This document shows, one piece after another, positions 35,301 through 44,078 of a stretch of 64,000 bases of DNA. Source of the DNA: Leguminivora glycinivorella (taxonomy: Eukaryota > Arthropoda > Insecta > Lepidoptera > Tortricidae); the NCBI RefSeq assembly GCF_023078275.1, contig NC_062973.1:16630456-16694455 (forward strand). Reading direction: 5' to 3'. The notes beneath the pieces were generated by a model. That model ran no database searches. It had not been told where the DNA came from and worked only from the letters and a program-made list of their open reading frames with translations. The position numbers and the translations under genes were made by a program. How positions within the stretch are numbered: the first letter of the stretch is position 1; each line of letters opens with the position of its first letter.

Positions 35301-35721
35301 TTTGTCTCTTGCTAACCCCCCAATTTCGTTTAATGGGGGTGGAAGTTGGTATGAAGCATTCCGCAATTTTCGAATTTAACGTGAGTGAAGCCGCGGGCAA
35401 AAGCTAGTATAAAATAAATATAGTTTTGAATGCCATACTCATCCGTTTTGCAGGGGGGCAAATTTTTTGTTTAATCAGAATCACTTATTTTACGAGCAAG
35501 TGAAAGATATAAAACCCTAAAAAGGAGAGAAAAATTATGACGAAAGTACGACCAAACTTACTACTAGCATCAGAATTCTTCATCAGAATAGTATGCCCAA
35601 TAATAGGGTGCATGTAACCACTAGCGGGTAGCTCCCTTTTGATCTTGTAAATTATCCGCCGCTGCCATCTGTAGTACACAACACCTGATATCACAGCAAC
35701 CAATAACAGCGACCAAAACAT
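14345..35721 (-). CDS. Cytochrome P450 gene B, complete, ten exons (504 aa)
   Basis: Endoplasmic-reticulum monooxygenase, clan-4-like (CYP340/341-type by general resemblance only). Exons in transcript order: 35562-35721, 32635-32724, 31785-31895, 30423-30608, 29031-29227, 16174-16228, 15729-15924, 15119-15270, 14831-15010, 14345-14532. All introns are GT-AG and the exons join in phase to 1515 nt, the usual P450 length. Start chosen at MFWSLLL, matching gene A, rather than the in-frame ATG at 35829, which lies upstream of the predicted start site. Visible landmarks: N-terminal anchor, PIIGH hinge (about 40), WRPRRK helix C (about 124), AGTDTS helix I (303-308), ETLR ExxR (361-364), FRPERF (415-420), heme loop FSLPMRNCLG with Cys441. 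The loop has Pro where the consensus has Gly. Introns, mainly intron 5 (12.8 kb), are filled with transposons. No frameshift or stop seen. Confidence 0.92.
18126..18347 (+). pseudogene. CXC (tesmin/TSO1-like) domain C-terminal fragment
   Basis: The frame opens after a stop at 18123-18125 and ends at a TAG at 18345-18347. It encodes APDSILKTIFCRCKTGCG, then RCGCRKAGIACSSVCGVC with regularly spaced cysteines, an acidic tail, and no ATG start. Cys-X-Cys clusters like this are seen in tesmin/TSO1-type zinc-binding domains, and similar tails occur on uncharacterised transposon-associated insect proteins (general recollection, not a search). The rest of the gene is not visible upstream, so this is either a last exon or a remnant. 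Confidence 0.5.
18652..18786. mobile_element. Small MITE (AGTGCGTTTTCACATTATCC ends), copy 1
   Basis: Near-perfect 34-bp terminal inverted repeats: AGTGCGTTTTCACATTATCC then GATCCGATATCGGA, and the complement at the right end. Flanked by TA/TAA on both sides. A diverged copy lies at 37522-37634. Confidence 0.8.
19378..19569 (+). pseudogene. hAT transposase fragment upstream of the CR1 insertion
   Basis: An open frame from just right of the inverted-repeat element reads IPGEIGKRLQTKMKAVLDRN and on to a SELYWN motif near 19535, then breaks by a small frameshift in an AATAAATAAT run. After that shift the frame continues to CTACTTAAG at 19569 and resumes in the same frame at 24341. It is hAT-like by its position next to the C-terminal dimerisation region. 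Confidence 0.55.
19682..20599 (+). pseudogene. CR1-like ORF1 (PHD finger, coiled coil, RRM-like), one nonsense codon
   Basis: The nucleic-acid-binding protein of the retrotransposon. Start ATG at 19682 (MECHKC), giving about 305 codons. A Cys4-His-Cys3 PHD-type finger occupies about residues 3-55 (CHKC, CQGC, FHRAC, CNNC). An acidic and Asn-rich linker, a coiled coil (about 95-140) and a basic RRM-like C-terminal half beginning RQNNIEIVGV follow. A single in-frame TGA at 20069-20071 interrupts the coiled coil; the same frame then stays open to TGA at 20597-20599. PHD-bearing ORF1 proteins are known from CR1-clade LINEs. Four upstream in-frame bases do not change the call. Confidence 0.75.
20664..24133 (+). 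pseudogene. CR1-like ORF2 (APE endonuclease plus reverse transcriptase), interrupted
   Basis: ATG at 20664. APE domain about residues 35-260: LLHVNIRSL, ITEPN, GGGVLVY, CGDLNIN, LSDHY. Reverse transcriptase about 490-800: NYRPISILS, FFDFKKAFDT, GVPQGSVCGPL and catalytic FADDL. The frame is broken at 23260 by a MITE. Removing that insert with one target copy (422 bp) restores the frame into the C-terminal part (23683-24133), apart from one TAA near 23687. The domain order and roughly 1000-residue length fit CR1-clade LINEs. Local GC-rich patches (20940-21050, 21480-21560, 22650-22900) contrast with AT-rich surroundings. Confidence 0.8.
23261..23677. mobile_element. MITE inside CR1 ORF2
   Basis: A 417-bp non-coding segment flanked by TATAA at 23256-23260 and 23678-23682. 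It contains TCCCCTCACTAGCTCGG near the left and a CACTCGCTTCGCTCGTGG palindrome-rich right part. Its removal restores the ORF2 frame, which independently supports the boundaries. Confidence 0.75.
24341..24478 (+). pseudogene. hAT transposase C-terminal (dimerisation) fragment
   Basis: Encodes FAPLKSVICDRSFSALKYVF followed by RNRLTAENL, the pattern of the hAT family C-terminal dimerisation domain (hydrophobic-ERSFS...NRL...ENL), ending at TAA 24476-24478 just before the right terminal inverted repeat. Separated from its upstream part by the CR1 insertion. Confidence 0.8.
24918..25994 (+). mobile_element. Non-autonomous hAT-type element, copy 2 (intact)
   Basis: CAGTGTTGGCC at the left and GGCCAACACTG at the right, with imperfect 8-bp direct repeats CATTAGAA and CCTTACAA. 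Nearly identical to 4436-6357 minus its 850-bp insertion. Same degenerate CAATTGCCATTAA subterminal arms and central GATGAGTACTTG inverted repeats. No reading frame. In intron 5 of P450 gene B. Confidence 0.85.
25995..28558. other. P450 intron 5, repetitive DNA without recognised genes
   Basis: Contains a CAGGGCCGGATTAAG segment at about 26724 that looks like one hAT-type end without a partner, GGCGCC-rich text at 26755-26990, and CGCTCGCTTCGCTCG-type repeats at 27750 and 28050. No exon, RNA gene or complete element could be bounded. Confidence 0.4.
28559..28817. mobile_element. MITE with AATAGGCTAGTTTCCTA ends
   Basis: AATAGGCTAGTTTCCTA at the left pairs with TAGGAAACTAGCCTATT at the right. 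Related copies: 13445-14140 (interrupted) and the fragment at about 63420-63558. Confidence 0.8.
29395..29620 (+). repeat. Dispersed repeat, copy 2 of 2 in window
   Basis: Inverted homologue of 2340-2590. Lies in intron 4 of P450 gene B. Class unknown. Confidence 0.5.
32068..32328. mobile_element. Foldback element enclosing a tRNA-like promoter
   Basis: Perfect 53-bp inverted repeats, 32068-32120 and 32276-32328 (ATAAACTGAAATAGATACCA and complement). The loop holds a tRNA-like segment at about 32212-32272 with GGTGGTGTAACGGTTTTAGC (A-box-like) and GGGTTTGATTCCCGG (B-box-like). In intron 2 of P450 gene B. Confidence 0.75.
32848..33090 (+). repeat. tRNA-derived SINE, most complete copy
   Basis: Head with CTGGCGCAGTCGGTAGTGAC (A box) and GGTTCGAATCCCGG (B box), then a body running through GAGCACAGATATTTGTTCC to CAATCTGTGTAAGAATG. 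Also at 1706-1915 and, inverted, 36290-36527. A 20-bp scrap of the head (CTGGCGCAGTCGGTAGGA) lies at about 33831. Confidence 0.85.
33536..33718. mobile_element. MITE, GGGCCTCCGCTA ends
   Basis: AGGGCCTCCGCTATCTGACG at the left pairs imperfectly with GCGCCAGCTAGCGGAGGCCC at the right. GC-rich against its surroundings. Intron 1 of P450 gene B. Confidence 0.6.
34231..34381. mobile_element. MITE, CATCCAYATATTACGTCACA ends
   Basis: Left TAGGCGTCATCCATATATTA and right TAATATGTGGATGATCCCCT form imperfect terminal inverted repeats around a C-rich centre. Confidence 0.65.
34799..34911. mobile_element. Short MITE, GGCCCACTTGCACCAAC ends
   Basis: TTAGGCCCACTTGCACCAAC and GTTGGTGCAAGTGGCCCTTA are terminal inverted repeats of a 113-bp element with possible TTA flanks. 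Confidence 0.65.
35212..35412 (+). repeat. LINE-type 3' tail repeat (GGGCAAAAGCTAGT)
   Basis: CCATACTAATACTATAAATG, GTTTGTCCGTCTTT, GTGACATAGGCTACTTTTTG and GCGGGCAAAAGCTAGT occur in the same order in fragments at 48690-48775 (inverted), 54270-54345 and 57050-57170. Confidence 0.65.
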
Positions 35722-35789
35722 TGTCCCAGCGTAACCACTTCCGTCACTAGATCCTATATAGACTCGGCACTTGGTAAAAAAAACAGCGT

Positions 35790-35830
35790 GAACTGCGGTT
35801 ATATTACATCGCGCATTGTTTAAATACAAG
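35790..35830 (-). promoter_or_regulatory. Core promoter of P450 gene B (TATA plus initiator)
   Basis: Minus-strand TATTTAAAC box at 35818-35826 preceded by GCGCTTG, and an initiator-like CCGCAGTT with A at 35794, 32 bp downstream. Predicted 5' UTR about 73 nt. Matches the layout at 1211-1250 of gene A, so the promoter was duplicated with the gene. Confidence 0.6.
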
Positions 35831-36289
35831 CGCCTAGTAGGTACTAATTAATATATGGATCGGCAAGGTTGGGGGCAAAGTTGTTGTTAAAAACTGCCTC
35901 TGATTTGCAAGGTGGACTACGAAAACGAAGTGACCACAACTACAATTTTAGCTTCTCTAAAAAGTCTATGTAGGGAAAACTTTGCGATGACTTAGAAAGG
36001 ATCATTTTTGATGTAGTTTTCAGTAAAAGTTTTTACTAAACTTTACTTTTTCATTTAGAAGTATTTTCATATTTATTGGAGGGTTCAAAAGTTAAGATTT
36101 TTCTTCGTTGGATTTTGAAGAGACTATTTCTTTGCTTAAAAATGCTCTTGCAGACCTTCATGACATGGCACACATCTATTTTAAAAATTCCTTCACTTTT
36201 TGTTTTTCCTTTTCCCGATAACTCAATCGAGTAAATATCTGATTTAAAAAGCATTTCGTATTCTTTAATAATAAATAATAATAAATATT

Positions 36290-36527
36290 GGGGACACCTT
36301 ACACAGATCAACTTAGCCCCAAACTAAGCAAAGCTTGTACTATGGGTGCTAAGCGACGATATACATACTTAAATAGATAAATACATACTTATATACATAG
36401 AAAACATCCATGACTCAGGAACAAATATCTGTGCTCATCACACAAATAAATGCCCTTACCGGGATTCGAACCCAGGACCGCGGCTTAGCAGACAGGGTCA
36501 CTACCGACTGAGCCAGACCGGTCGTCG
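36290..36527 (-). repeat. tRNA-derived SINE, minus-strand copy
   Basis: The minus strand has GACGACCGGTCTGGCTCAGT, GGTTCGAATCCCGG and the shared body, as at 32848-33090. Confidence 0.8.
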
Positions 36528-36757
36528 AAATAACATTTATAAAAAAAAAAAATTTATCCAGATGTTGTTTTTAATAAAACAAATATTACTATCCAGTGCA
36601 ATTAGATCAGTCAAATCAGTCAGGCCAGTTCGTGGCGAGTTGTTTGAGAGCCGAGATAATGCAAGTAGTAAACCCACATAAAACAATGTCGATATGTCTC
36701 GGCTCGCTTCGTGAAAGACAATGGGAAACTGATAACTCGAACTCAAGCGTTGGCTGG

Positions 36758-36869
36758 GACCCCTTTCTCAAAACTGAAAGTTATTAAGCGCAAGTCTCTT
36801 TCTAACTTGTCATATTAGACATTGACTACCCCTTGTAAATTGTAACTTGTAGCTTCGAGAAATGGGCCA
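36758..36869. mobile_element. MITE, GGCCCATTTCTCGAAGCT ends, copy 1
   Basis: Terminal inverted similarity between CCCCTTTCTCAAAACTGAAA and the complement of AGCTTCGAGAAATGGGCC; homologous to 59234-59342. Confidence 0.55.
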
Positions 36870-37521
36870 CTAGTCGTCACTTTGGTTGGACCCAACTATA
36901 GGCAAGCGTTCGGTTTTTTGTGTCCGGTATCACTTTTATCCAATTTCTACATCCCACAGCCTCTCACATCGTGTTGCTTTTGATCTTTAGATGTAGCTAT
37001 TTGTGTGGGCCCAAATTGTATACTGGTTTCTTATCCAATAGCCCACAGACCCCACAGTACGTAGTTCTCGCTTTCACCCAGGTAACATTACCCGGTTCAT
37101 TTTAGATTCCCTATACTCTCATGCTGCATCTACCATCGGCAACACTGTTACTTAGCTGTATATTTGTAATCCTCATTACAAGAGGATAAAGTCTCTCTCT
37201 TCTTCTGGCCATTTTTATTTGGGGTCGGCTCTCCTAATAAGTTTTCCCTAGTTATACTGGTCGGTAAACTCCGGTTCCGTGCATGCCTCCCAAAGGTCAA
37301 CACGATTGTTCCGTGATGTAATTTCATGAAATAGGTACCAAAATATAATTTCATTCGATTATAACACCTAGGAGATAAAATCGGTCTCAAAATTTTAGTT
37401 TGGATTCCGTAGGTAAGTAATTATTTTTTTATCACTTTGTATGAAATAAGGGTAACGGAATGGAGAGAGAGAGAGAGACTAAACTGTAGGTACGATGTTT
37501 TAAGAATTAAGATATATTTTT

Positions 37522-37634
37522 TTGTGCACATTATCCCATACGATATCGGATGTAGGATGTCAAAGATGGCGCCTTTAATATCTATGACATCGGCCTTACA
37601 TCCGATATCGGATCGGATAATGTGAACACGTACT
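37522..37634. mobile_element. Small MITE (CACATTATCCGATCC ends), copy 2
   Basis: Inverted repeats around CCGATATCGGATCGGATAAT match the element at 18652-18786; more diverged at its left end. Confidence 0.6.
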
Positions 37635-37823
37635 TAGATGAGCATTTGTTTATAACTTTGTTCAGGCATTCCGACCGTGAACGTGACTCCTAGTGACGTT
37701 TTAACATTCTTTCATAACTATTACAGTACCCGGACTCTTAATGTCAAGGCCAAAGGGATAATATATTACAGTAGGTGTACCCTTGTTTATTTAACGTATT
37801 GTTTATCTGTTATAATCAGAGAT

Positions 37824-37907
37824 CGGATTTTTGTGCGTCATCTCATACTAAAAGTCATTAAAATGACGTAGTCACTAAGAATGTCGCAAATTTGTCCGAT
37901 CTCTGGT
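37824..37907. mobile_element. Mini hAT element related to the 16251-24613 hAT
   Basis: Ends CAGAGATCGG and CCGATCTCTG with TTTGCG-type subterminal sequence like the large hAT. Flanked by 8-bp direct repeats GTTATAAT and GTTATAAA (7 of 8). About 84-90 bp, so a non-autonomous derivative; boundaries good to a few bases. Confidence 0.75.
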
Positions 37908-38727
37908 TATAAAATAAAATAAAAAAATAAAATTCATTTATTTCGGACAATTAAAATCCATATCGTATTACATTAAATATTAAATAAAATAAAATTTACA
38001 ATTAACAATTTACAATACATTACATTATATAATATTAAATTATAGTTATATTCAATTAAATTAAGTTATATTAAATTAAATTTATTTATTTGGCTCACAT
38101 GCATGGAGCACCAATGCCTCAAAAGGCAACTGTCCCATCGACTGGCTACTACAGTTAGAGGCTGTGGCGGCTACCCCGGACCCTGCCGAGCATCGCGGCA
38201 CAACGCTTGCGAAGTGTGGCATGAAATCCATCAACACTAGCGTCAGCAAACATACCGGACGCACTACAGTACCGCGGCAGCCGCAACAGCACCCTAAACG
38301 CATCGTGTATTGGACCCGCAGAGCACTTAGCGAACGCTGAGTATATCTTGTCCATAGGCTACAGGTAGGGATTGCAATCCGGTCTGATATCCAATCTGGC
38401 CGGATCCGGCCGGATTGGCCTTGAGGATTAAAAGTACCCAAATAGTAACTTTTCTTGTATGTTTTCAGCATAATATGAGAAATATTACGGTATTTTGCTT
38501 CACGATTAATAAACCAAAAGTTGAAAGCTTAGAAATCAACATTTTTACCAGGTAACAAGTAAATTTTACTAAAATAATCAGTCGCAAATAAAATTCTTTC
38601 GTTCTTTTTAAACTTTCATAGGATAACAAAATTATTTTTACTGTATTGTTTTACAGTAATACCTATAGAGCTTTTAAGATACAATTAAGAACGGACATTA
38701 CCTACATGCATTATGAGATAACTATTT

Positions 38728-39296
38728 AAAAAAACCGGCCAAGAGCGTGTCGGGCCACGCTCAGTGTAGGGTTCCGTAGTTTTTCGTATTTTTCTCAAAA
38801 ACTACTGAACCTATCAAGTTCAAAACAATTTTCCTAGAAAGTATTTATAAAGTTCTACTTTTGTGATTTTTTTCATATTTTTTAAACATATGGTTCAAAA
38901 GTTAGAGGGGGGACGCACTTTTTTTTCCTTTAGGAGTGATTATTTCCGAAAATATTAATATTATCAAAAAACGGTCTTAGTAAACCCTTATTCATTTTTA
39001 AATACCTATCCAACAATATATGACACGTTGGGGTTGGAATGAAAAATATCAGCCCCCACTTTACATGTACGGGGGGGTACCCTAATAAAACATTTTTTTC
39101 CATTTTTTATTTTTGCACTTTGTTGGCGTGATTGATATACGTATTGGTACCAAATTTCAGCTTTCTAGTGCTTACGGTTACTGAGATTATCCGCGGACGG
39201 ACGGACGGACGGACGGACGGACGGACGGACGGACGGACGGACAGACAGACATGGCGAAACTATAAGGGTTCCTAGTTGACTACGGAACCCTAAAAA
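38728..39296 (+). mobile_element. GGAC-microsatellite interspersed repeat
   Basis: Same family as 6832-7400. The GGAC run at about 39196-39240 is about 11 units, shorter than in the 6832 copy. Confidence 0.85.
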
Positions 39297-39475
39297 GATA
39301 ATTATTTTTTGTGTTATTTTACAGTGAACTTTTCTCACACGCAAAGAAGAACTAAAAAAACTACAGTAGCTAAATTAAAGTCATCAAGAGTAATTGACCT
39401 TAGTATTATTTGCTATTGCTGAAACCACAATCTTACTGGATACCTTTTAAAAATGTTCATATTTAAGCTTTGAAT

Positions 39476-39826
39476 TTTTTTTTATGATTCTTGTAGCAAT
39501 GTGCCTTCAGACTTCTTATATCATGCTGAAAACGTTGTTGTTCTTGTAGTCCTACGTCACCACAGAGATGCAAAGGGCCTTCTCAAGCTCGCGCTATGCC
39601 TTCCTATCTTCAGCTACCCTCGTGGCCTCGCTCCAGCTCGACCCAGTCAATTTTTTTTTATGATTCTTGTAGCAATGTGCCTTCATACTTCTTATATCAT
39701 GCTGAAAACGTTGTTGTTCGTGTAGTCCTACGTCACCACAGAGATGCAAAGGGCCTTCTCAAGCTCGCGCTATGCCTTCCTATCTTCAGCTACCCTCGTG
39801 GCCTCGCTCCAGCTCGACCCAGTCAC
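39476..39826. repeat. Two-copy tandem duplication of ~175 bp
   Basis: Two nearly identical units (39476-39651, 39652-39826), each from TTTTTTTATGATTCTTGTAG to CAGCTCGACCCAGTCA. The minus strand contains a short LINE-like reading AEDRKAWRELEKAL, suggesting a captured retrotransposon scrap. Confidence 0.8.
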
Positions 39827-41117
39827 TCGTAGTTCATCCTCAACAGAATCGCTTCCATGAGTTTACAGGGCGCCCGGAGCCAAGGCTCCTTCCAGCGGCA
39901 GGCGATTTCCAGCCGAAATAAATGGTTGCGTTATTTCGTTAGAGGGAACTCTTGGAATTGTGTGCTACCAATGTACTTTTTGTGTCGCGTTTTCCTCACT
40001 AATGGGTGTTTGCTGGCATATACTCAATAGGTCTTGATTTCGGATAGTGTTTGGCCAGAAAACGCGAAGGATCGACCTCAGTGACATGTTAATGAAAAGT
40101 TTTGTCGTATGGCCCTTTGTCACTCTCCACTATTCCACATTTTGCATCCAAGCAAATAATTGCACAGATTTCACTACAGATTCAAAGACGGAAAGTTTGA
40201 CGCGTCACTTGAGCACATTATTTTACTTCCAAACGGTCTAGTAATGTAAAAAACGTACGTATTAAATTATTTCTTGATTGGAAATCAGACCGGATTGCAA
40301 TCCCCTGTTGAGCTACGTTCAAATGTTAGCGTAAATGTTATTTTTTTGCACTATTCTAACATATTAAATTACATTACCGGATCCGGCGAATTTCACCGGA
40401 TCCGGTAGCATGAAAAAAGCACCGGATCCGGCCGGATTACCGGATCCGCCGGACCGGATTGCAATCCCTAGCTACAGGTATACATCGATGTACAGTACGA
40501 TAGTCTAAACAATGTTATTTTTACTTGGGCTGTACATTGTTGAAACCTGCGCGCTATCATATTCGCTCTCATTGCCAATGCTCTGGGTTCCCTTTCGATG
40601 TCGGCATCATCACGCAGGTCTTCGGTTACCAAATGCCCAAGGTACTTGAAAGACGACACCCTCTTCAGTATCTGCCCATTCAATAAAATAGGAGGGACAT
40701 ACGTTGGGCACTTGCCACCCGCTTTAAAAACCATATACTCGCTTTTGAGCGCATTGTATTTTAAATTGTGCTGGCGAGCGTACGTCTCACAAATGTCTAA
40801 AAGGATATTCAGACCCCCAACCGAGGGGCTCAGCAACACCATGTCGTCGGCATAACTTATATTGTTAAAGCAGACCCTGTCAACATGGCATAAATAACAT
40901 TATAATACAAACCAAACACTTTAACACGGAAAGACGGAAATAACATTTAGGAGTAAAGGAGAAAACCTTTGCCCGCCTTTTAAGTTTTTTAACTGTAAAT
41001 AAACTGGTGGCTCTGTGACCTGTAGATCTTGCTTTTATTGTTTTTCGTATGAAATTGAATACCTTATAGTATGATGTTATACTTAACCTCGTGTTGGTGA
41101 TAGCATCTCTCGGCACG

Positions 41118-42838
41118 ATGGAGTTGCTAATCCTGTCTTTCGTGTCCAGGAAAGGCAGGATTAAAAATTACTCCACCGGCAAGAGCAAAACCTTTAATTT
41201 GTGGAATATAATAATGCCACTTTGACTGTTATAACTGTTTATATAACATTGCGTGACACGGACAGCGCGATAGCATTGACATTACGCCGCTGTCCTTGTC
41301 ACTTGTTGTTATAAAACATTTATAAAAGCCAAATGTGGGAGCACCATTAAACACTTGGAAGAGCTATTTGTCTGAGCGGGAGTGAGTATAAAAAAACTAG
41401 TTCAAATTCATGTTACTTTATTTGGTAAAGCGTACACATTACATAAATACATAGCAGTATTCTGCCTAAGCACTTTGAAAGGCACACGGTATGATTATAT
41501 GTACAATTGTACTTCATAAAATTACCAAAGTTTAAAAAAAGTCATACAAGTCTTCGTATAGGAATGCATGGACGTTTTTATTTGGAAATGTTTTATGATA
41601 GGAATGTATAAATAAATACTGTTAAAATACTTTCAAACGTTTCAATAATACATTGAGTTATTTCCTACACTGACCAGTGATCATGAACCACGAAGTAGGT
41701 ATTAGCTGTAAAACGCGAGCCGATATATAATATATAAGTAGATACTAGATTTTTACTTAGATATTTCATCACCCTCTAAACATAAACTAATAATTTGTAA
41801 AGTAGCTGCTTTTTTTTCTTTCCAGCACCTTTTTGAAATAATTTGATAATCTTGTCTATTATATTATATTACTATTATTATGTATGTATTTTATTCCTTT
41901 AACAACTACAAATATAAACGACTTATGTATTAATTTCTACAAGCACTTCATTCGAACAAGGAGATACACTTAAAACTATATATAATTCATTGAAGTTTTT
42001 TATAAAAGTATCTTAATTGTGTAATCTCCTGCGTGAATGAAATGTTAACTAATGCTTCTAAATTTGTATGAGTTGCTAGGTTCAGGAATTTTAGTAGCAT
42101 CATGTGGTAGAGAACAAGAGAACTACCATGGAGTTGCACTAATAAGTACCTACAGATACTAGAAATCGTTGTGCAATAATAATTTAAAATGCTATAAAGA
42201 ATTAATTTCGTTATTGAGAACTACTGCCAGAGGCATTAGACGCCAATTACACAGTGCATGAACTCGCAAGTGATACTAGATGCATAGCACAGTGTTACAT
42301 ACAAATCAGCCCCCAATAAAATTCCGCCATCTACTGAAGCTGAGATACAAAATCTCACACCGTGTAAATGGGTCCTTATCTTCTTTTTACTTGATTCTTA
42401 CTAAAAAATGGCAATTTTTTCAAATACGGCATGTATTTACTCAAACGTCTACCTACGTTTACTTTTAACAACTCTAAGACTCCTAGGCTCTAAAGCTAGT
42501 ATTCTACTAAAATTCCTAAGCCTAAATATTGCACTTTGATGTTTACTGTACTAGGAACCTGTGAAGGCACATCGAAAAGTACTAAGTTTCGTGTAGGTCT
42601 ATAATGTACTCTGCTAATTCTACAAGATAGAATTAGTTATTAATTAAATTATTATGATACGTTGCGTTTCGCTGTTTATGTCACTTGTTTTCGTGTCCGC
42701 CGCTATGTTGGGTACCTGTAGAACAAAACGTAATTTATAATCGTGTTATTTATAGGTGTAGCCTGTAAGTATGCTTGCTGCTAGATACAGCAACACATGT
42801 CACGGAATATATGTATAATTGTACCACCGGTACTATAC
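41118..42838. other. AT-rich intergenic DNA, no gene recognised
   Basis: Between LINE debris and the element at 42847. No exon, RNA or bounded repeat seen. Confidence 0.4.
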
Positions 42839-42846
42839 TACATAAT

Positions 42847-43696
42847 GGGATACCCCCATTTGCCAGAATTTCATTTGCCATAATTTTATTTGCCACCATA
42901 TTCAACAATCATAATATTGTTTCTCATAACATCTTCTGCCATAATCATTGTTTACTATATTAATCAAGTGCCAGAAACTTTGTTTCCCGTAAAGTCAGTT
43001 TCCATAATGTCATTTGTCAGAATCATCGAAATCAGTAATTACCACATTCCATACCATCATTTGTCATCCAAATTAGCGACCAGAAAAGTCAATTTCCATA
43101 ATGTGATTTCTGATTTGGCAGAATCATCAATATGAATCATAAATGCGTTATCACAGAGACGACACTACTAGAAGTACTAGAGAATGAAACTGCTATCAGA
43201 AAGTAGGTTAGGTTAGGTTAGAACTGTGAACCCCTGGAAAATAAAACTGCTATCAGAAAGTAGGTTAGGTTAGGTTAGAACTTGTGACCCCTGGAAAATG
43301 AAACTGCTTAAAAAGTAGGTTAGGTTAGGTTAGAACTGTGACCCCCTGGAAAATGAAACTGCTATCAGAAAGTAGGTTAGGTTAGAACTGTGACCCCCTG
43401 GAAAATGAAACTGCTATCAGAAAGTAGGTCAGGTAATAATATGGGCAATAATTAATATGGCAATAATCGCTTATGGCGTTTGAATATTATATTAAACCAT
43501 ATTATTGCACTTAATAATATGGCTAACAAATAGTATGGCATTGTATGATTATGGAAGGTAATGTTCGGATAAACAACCAGTATGTCATACAATTTTTATG
43601 GTAAACAAATCATTCGGGCAAATGAAATTCAGGCAAGTTAGATTCGGGCATATGAATATTATGTTAAATGACTGTCGGGCAAACAATAGACAACCC
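42847..43696. mobile_element. Inverted-arm element with perfect 8-bp target duplication
   Basis: Flanked by TACATAAT at 42839-42846 and 43697-43704. Ends are GGGATACCCCCATTTGCC and, on the complement, GGGTTGTCTATTGTTTGCC. Left arm: degenerate ATTTGCCATAAT motifs; right arm: the reverse complement (ATTATGGCAA); centre: about five ~60-bp units with TAGGTTAGGTTAGGTTAGAA and CTGTGACCCC. No reading frame. Same layout as 7790-11625. Confidence 0.8.
43190..43440 (+). repeat. Five ~60-bp units with TTAGG motifs
   Basis: Unit: GAAACTGCTATCAGAAAGTA, then two to three GGTTA copies, then GAACTGTGACCCCTGGAAAA. Shared with 11215-11345. Confidence 0.85.
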
Positions 43697-43774
43697 TACA
43701 TAATATATATTCTACCAAAGGTCAATGCTGAGTCGAGTGGAGCGGAGTTCACCCAAAGCAAACAGTGTCCCACT

Positions 43775-43948
43775 AATGAGGAGGCACACTGACATTTTAT
43801 CTCGCCAGGTGGCGCCTGTGCAAGTGTCTAGGCATGTCACTGTCATTCATGTGTGAGAGAGAAAAAAATATCTTCTTCTCGCTCTGACGTATGAAATTCT
43901 TTATCTGTGCAATGGACTAATAATAACCTTTGAGTGTGCCTCCTCATT
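43775..43948. mobile_element. Intact MITE, AATGAGGAGGCACACT ends
   Basis: Terminal inverted repeats AATGAGGAGGCACACT and AGTGTGCCTCCTCATT. Serves as the uninterrupted reference for 6605-11914. Confidence 0.85.
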
Positions 43949-44078
43949 GCCCATTGATATGATAGTTGCACAAATATTGTCGCATTACCTACCAGTCATG
44001 GCAGATTCAAGTAGGTACCGCGTCGTGTTGTTGTAAGTAATTGATTGTTGTTGTGAAAGTTACATTATGTGTTGTTAC

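Larger units (their letters stand above)
38366..40470. mobile_element. Non-autonomous hAT element, TAGGGATTGCAATCC ends
   Basis: TAGGGATTGCAATCCGGT at the left and CCGGATTGCAATCCCTA at the right, with perfect 8-bp direct repeats GCTACAGG (38358-38365 and 40471-40478). CCGGATCCGG-rich subterminal repeats. Contains a GGAC-family repeat (38728-39296) and a 175-bp tandem duplication (39476-39826). No transposase recognised. Confidence 0.85.
38085..40890 (-). pseudogene. LINE reverse-transcriptase fragment split by a hAT element
   Basis: The upper part (40890-40471) encodes NNISYADDMVLLSPSVGGL, the reverse transcriptase catalytic YADD region, and continues to SSFKYLGHLVTEDLRDD. The lower part (38365-38085) continues with LSALRVQYTM- and AFRVLLRLPRY-type sequence in shifting frames. 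The two are separated exactly by the hAT element 38366-40470. Only the 3' part of the LINE is present, and an AT-rich tail lies at 37920-38085. Clade not certain. Confidence 0.7.

Noticed and set aside
35722..35829. Upstream in-frame ATG at 35829 as start of P450 gene B
   Set aside because: It would lie upstream of the predicted initiator, has no hydrophobic anchor, and the paralogue aligns from MFWSLLL.
42847..43696. CRISPR-like array of regularly spaced repeats
   Set aside because: The units are degenerate, spacers are repeats too, and the setting is a eukaryotic transposon with target duplications.
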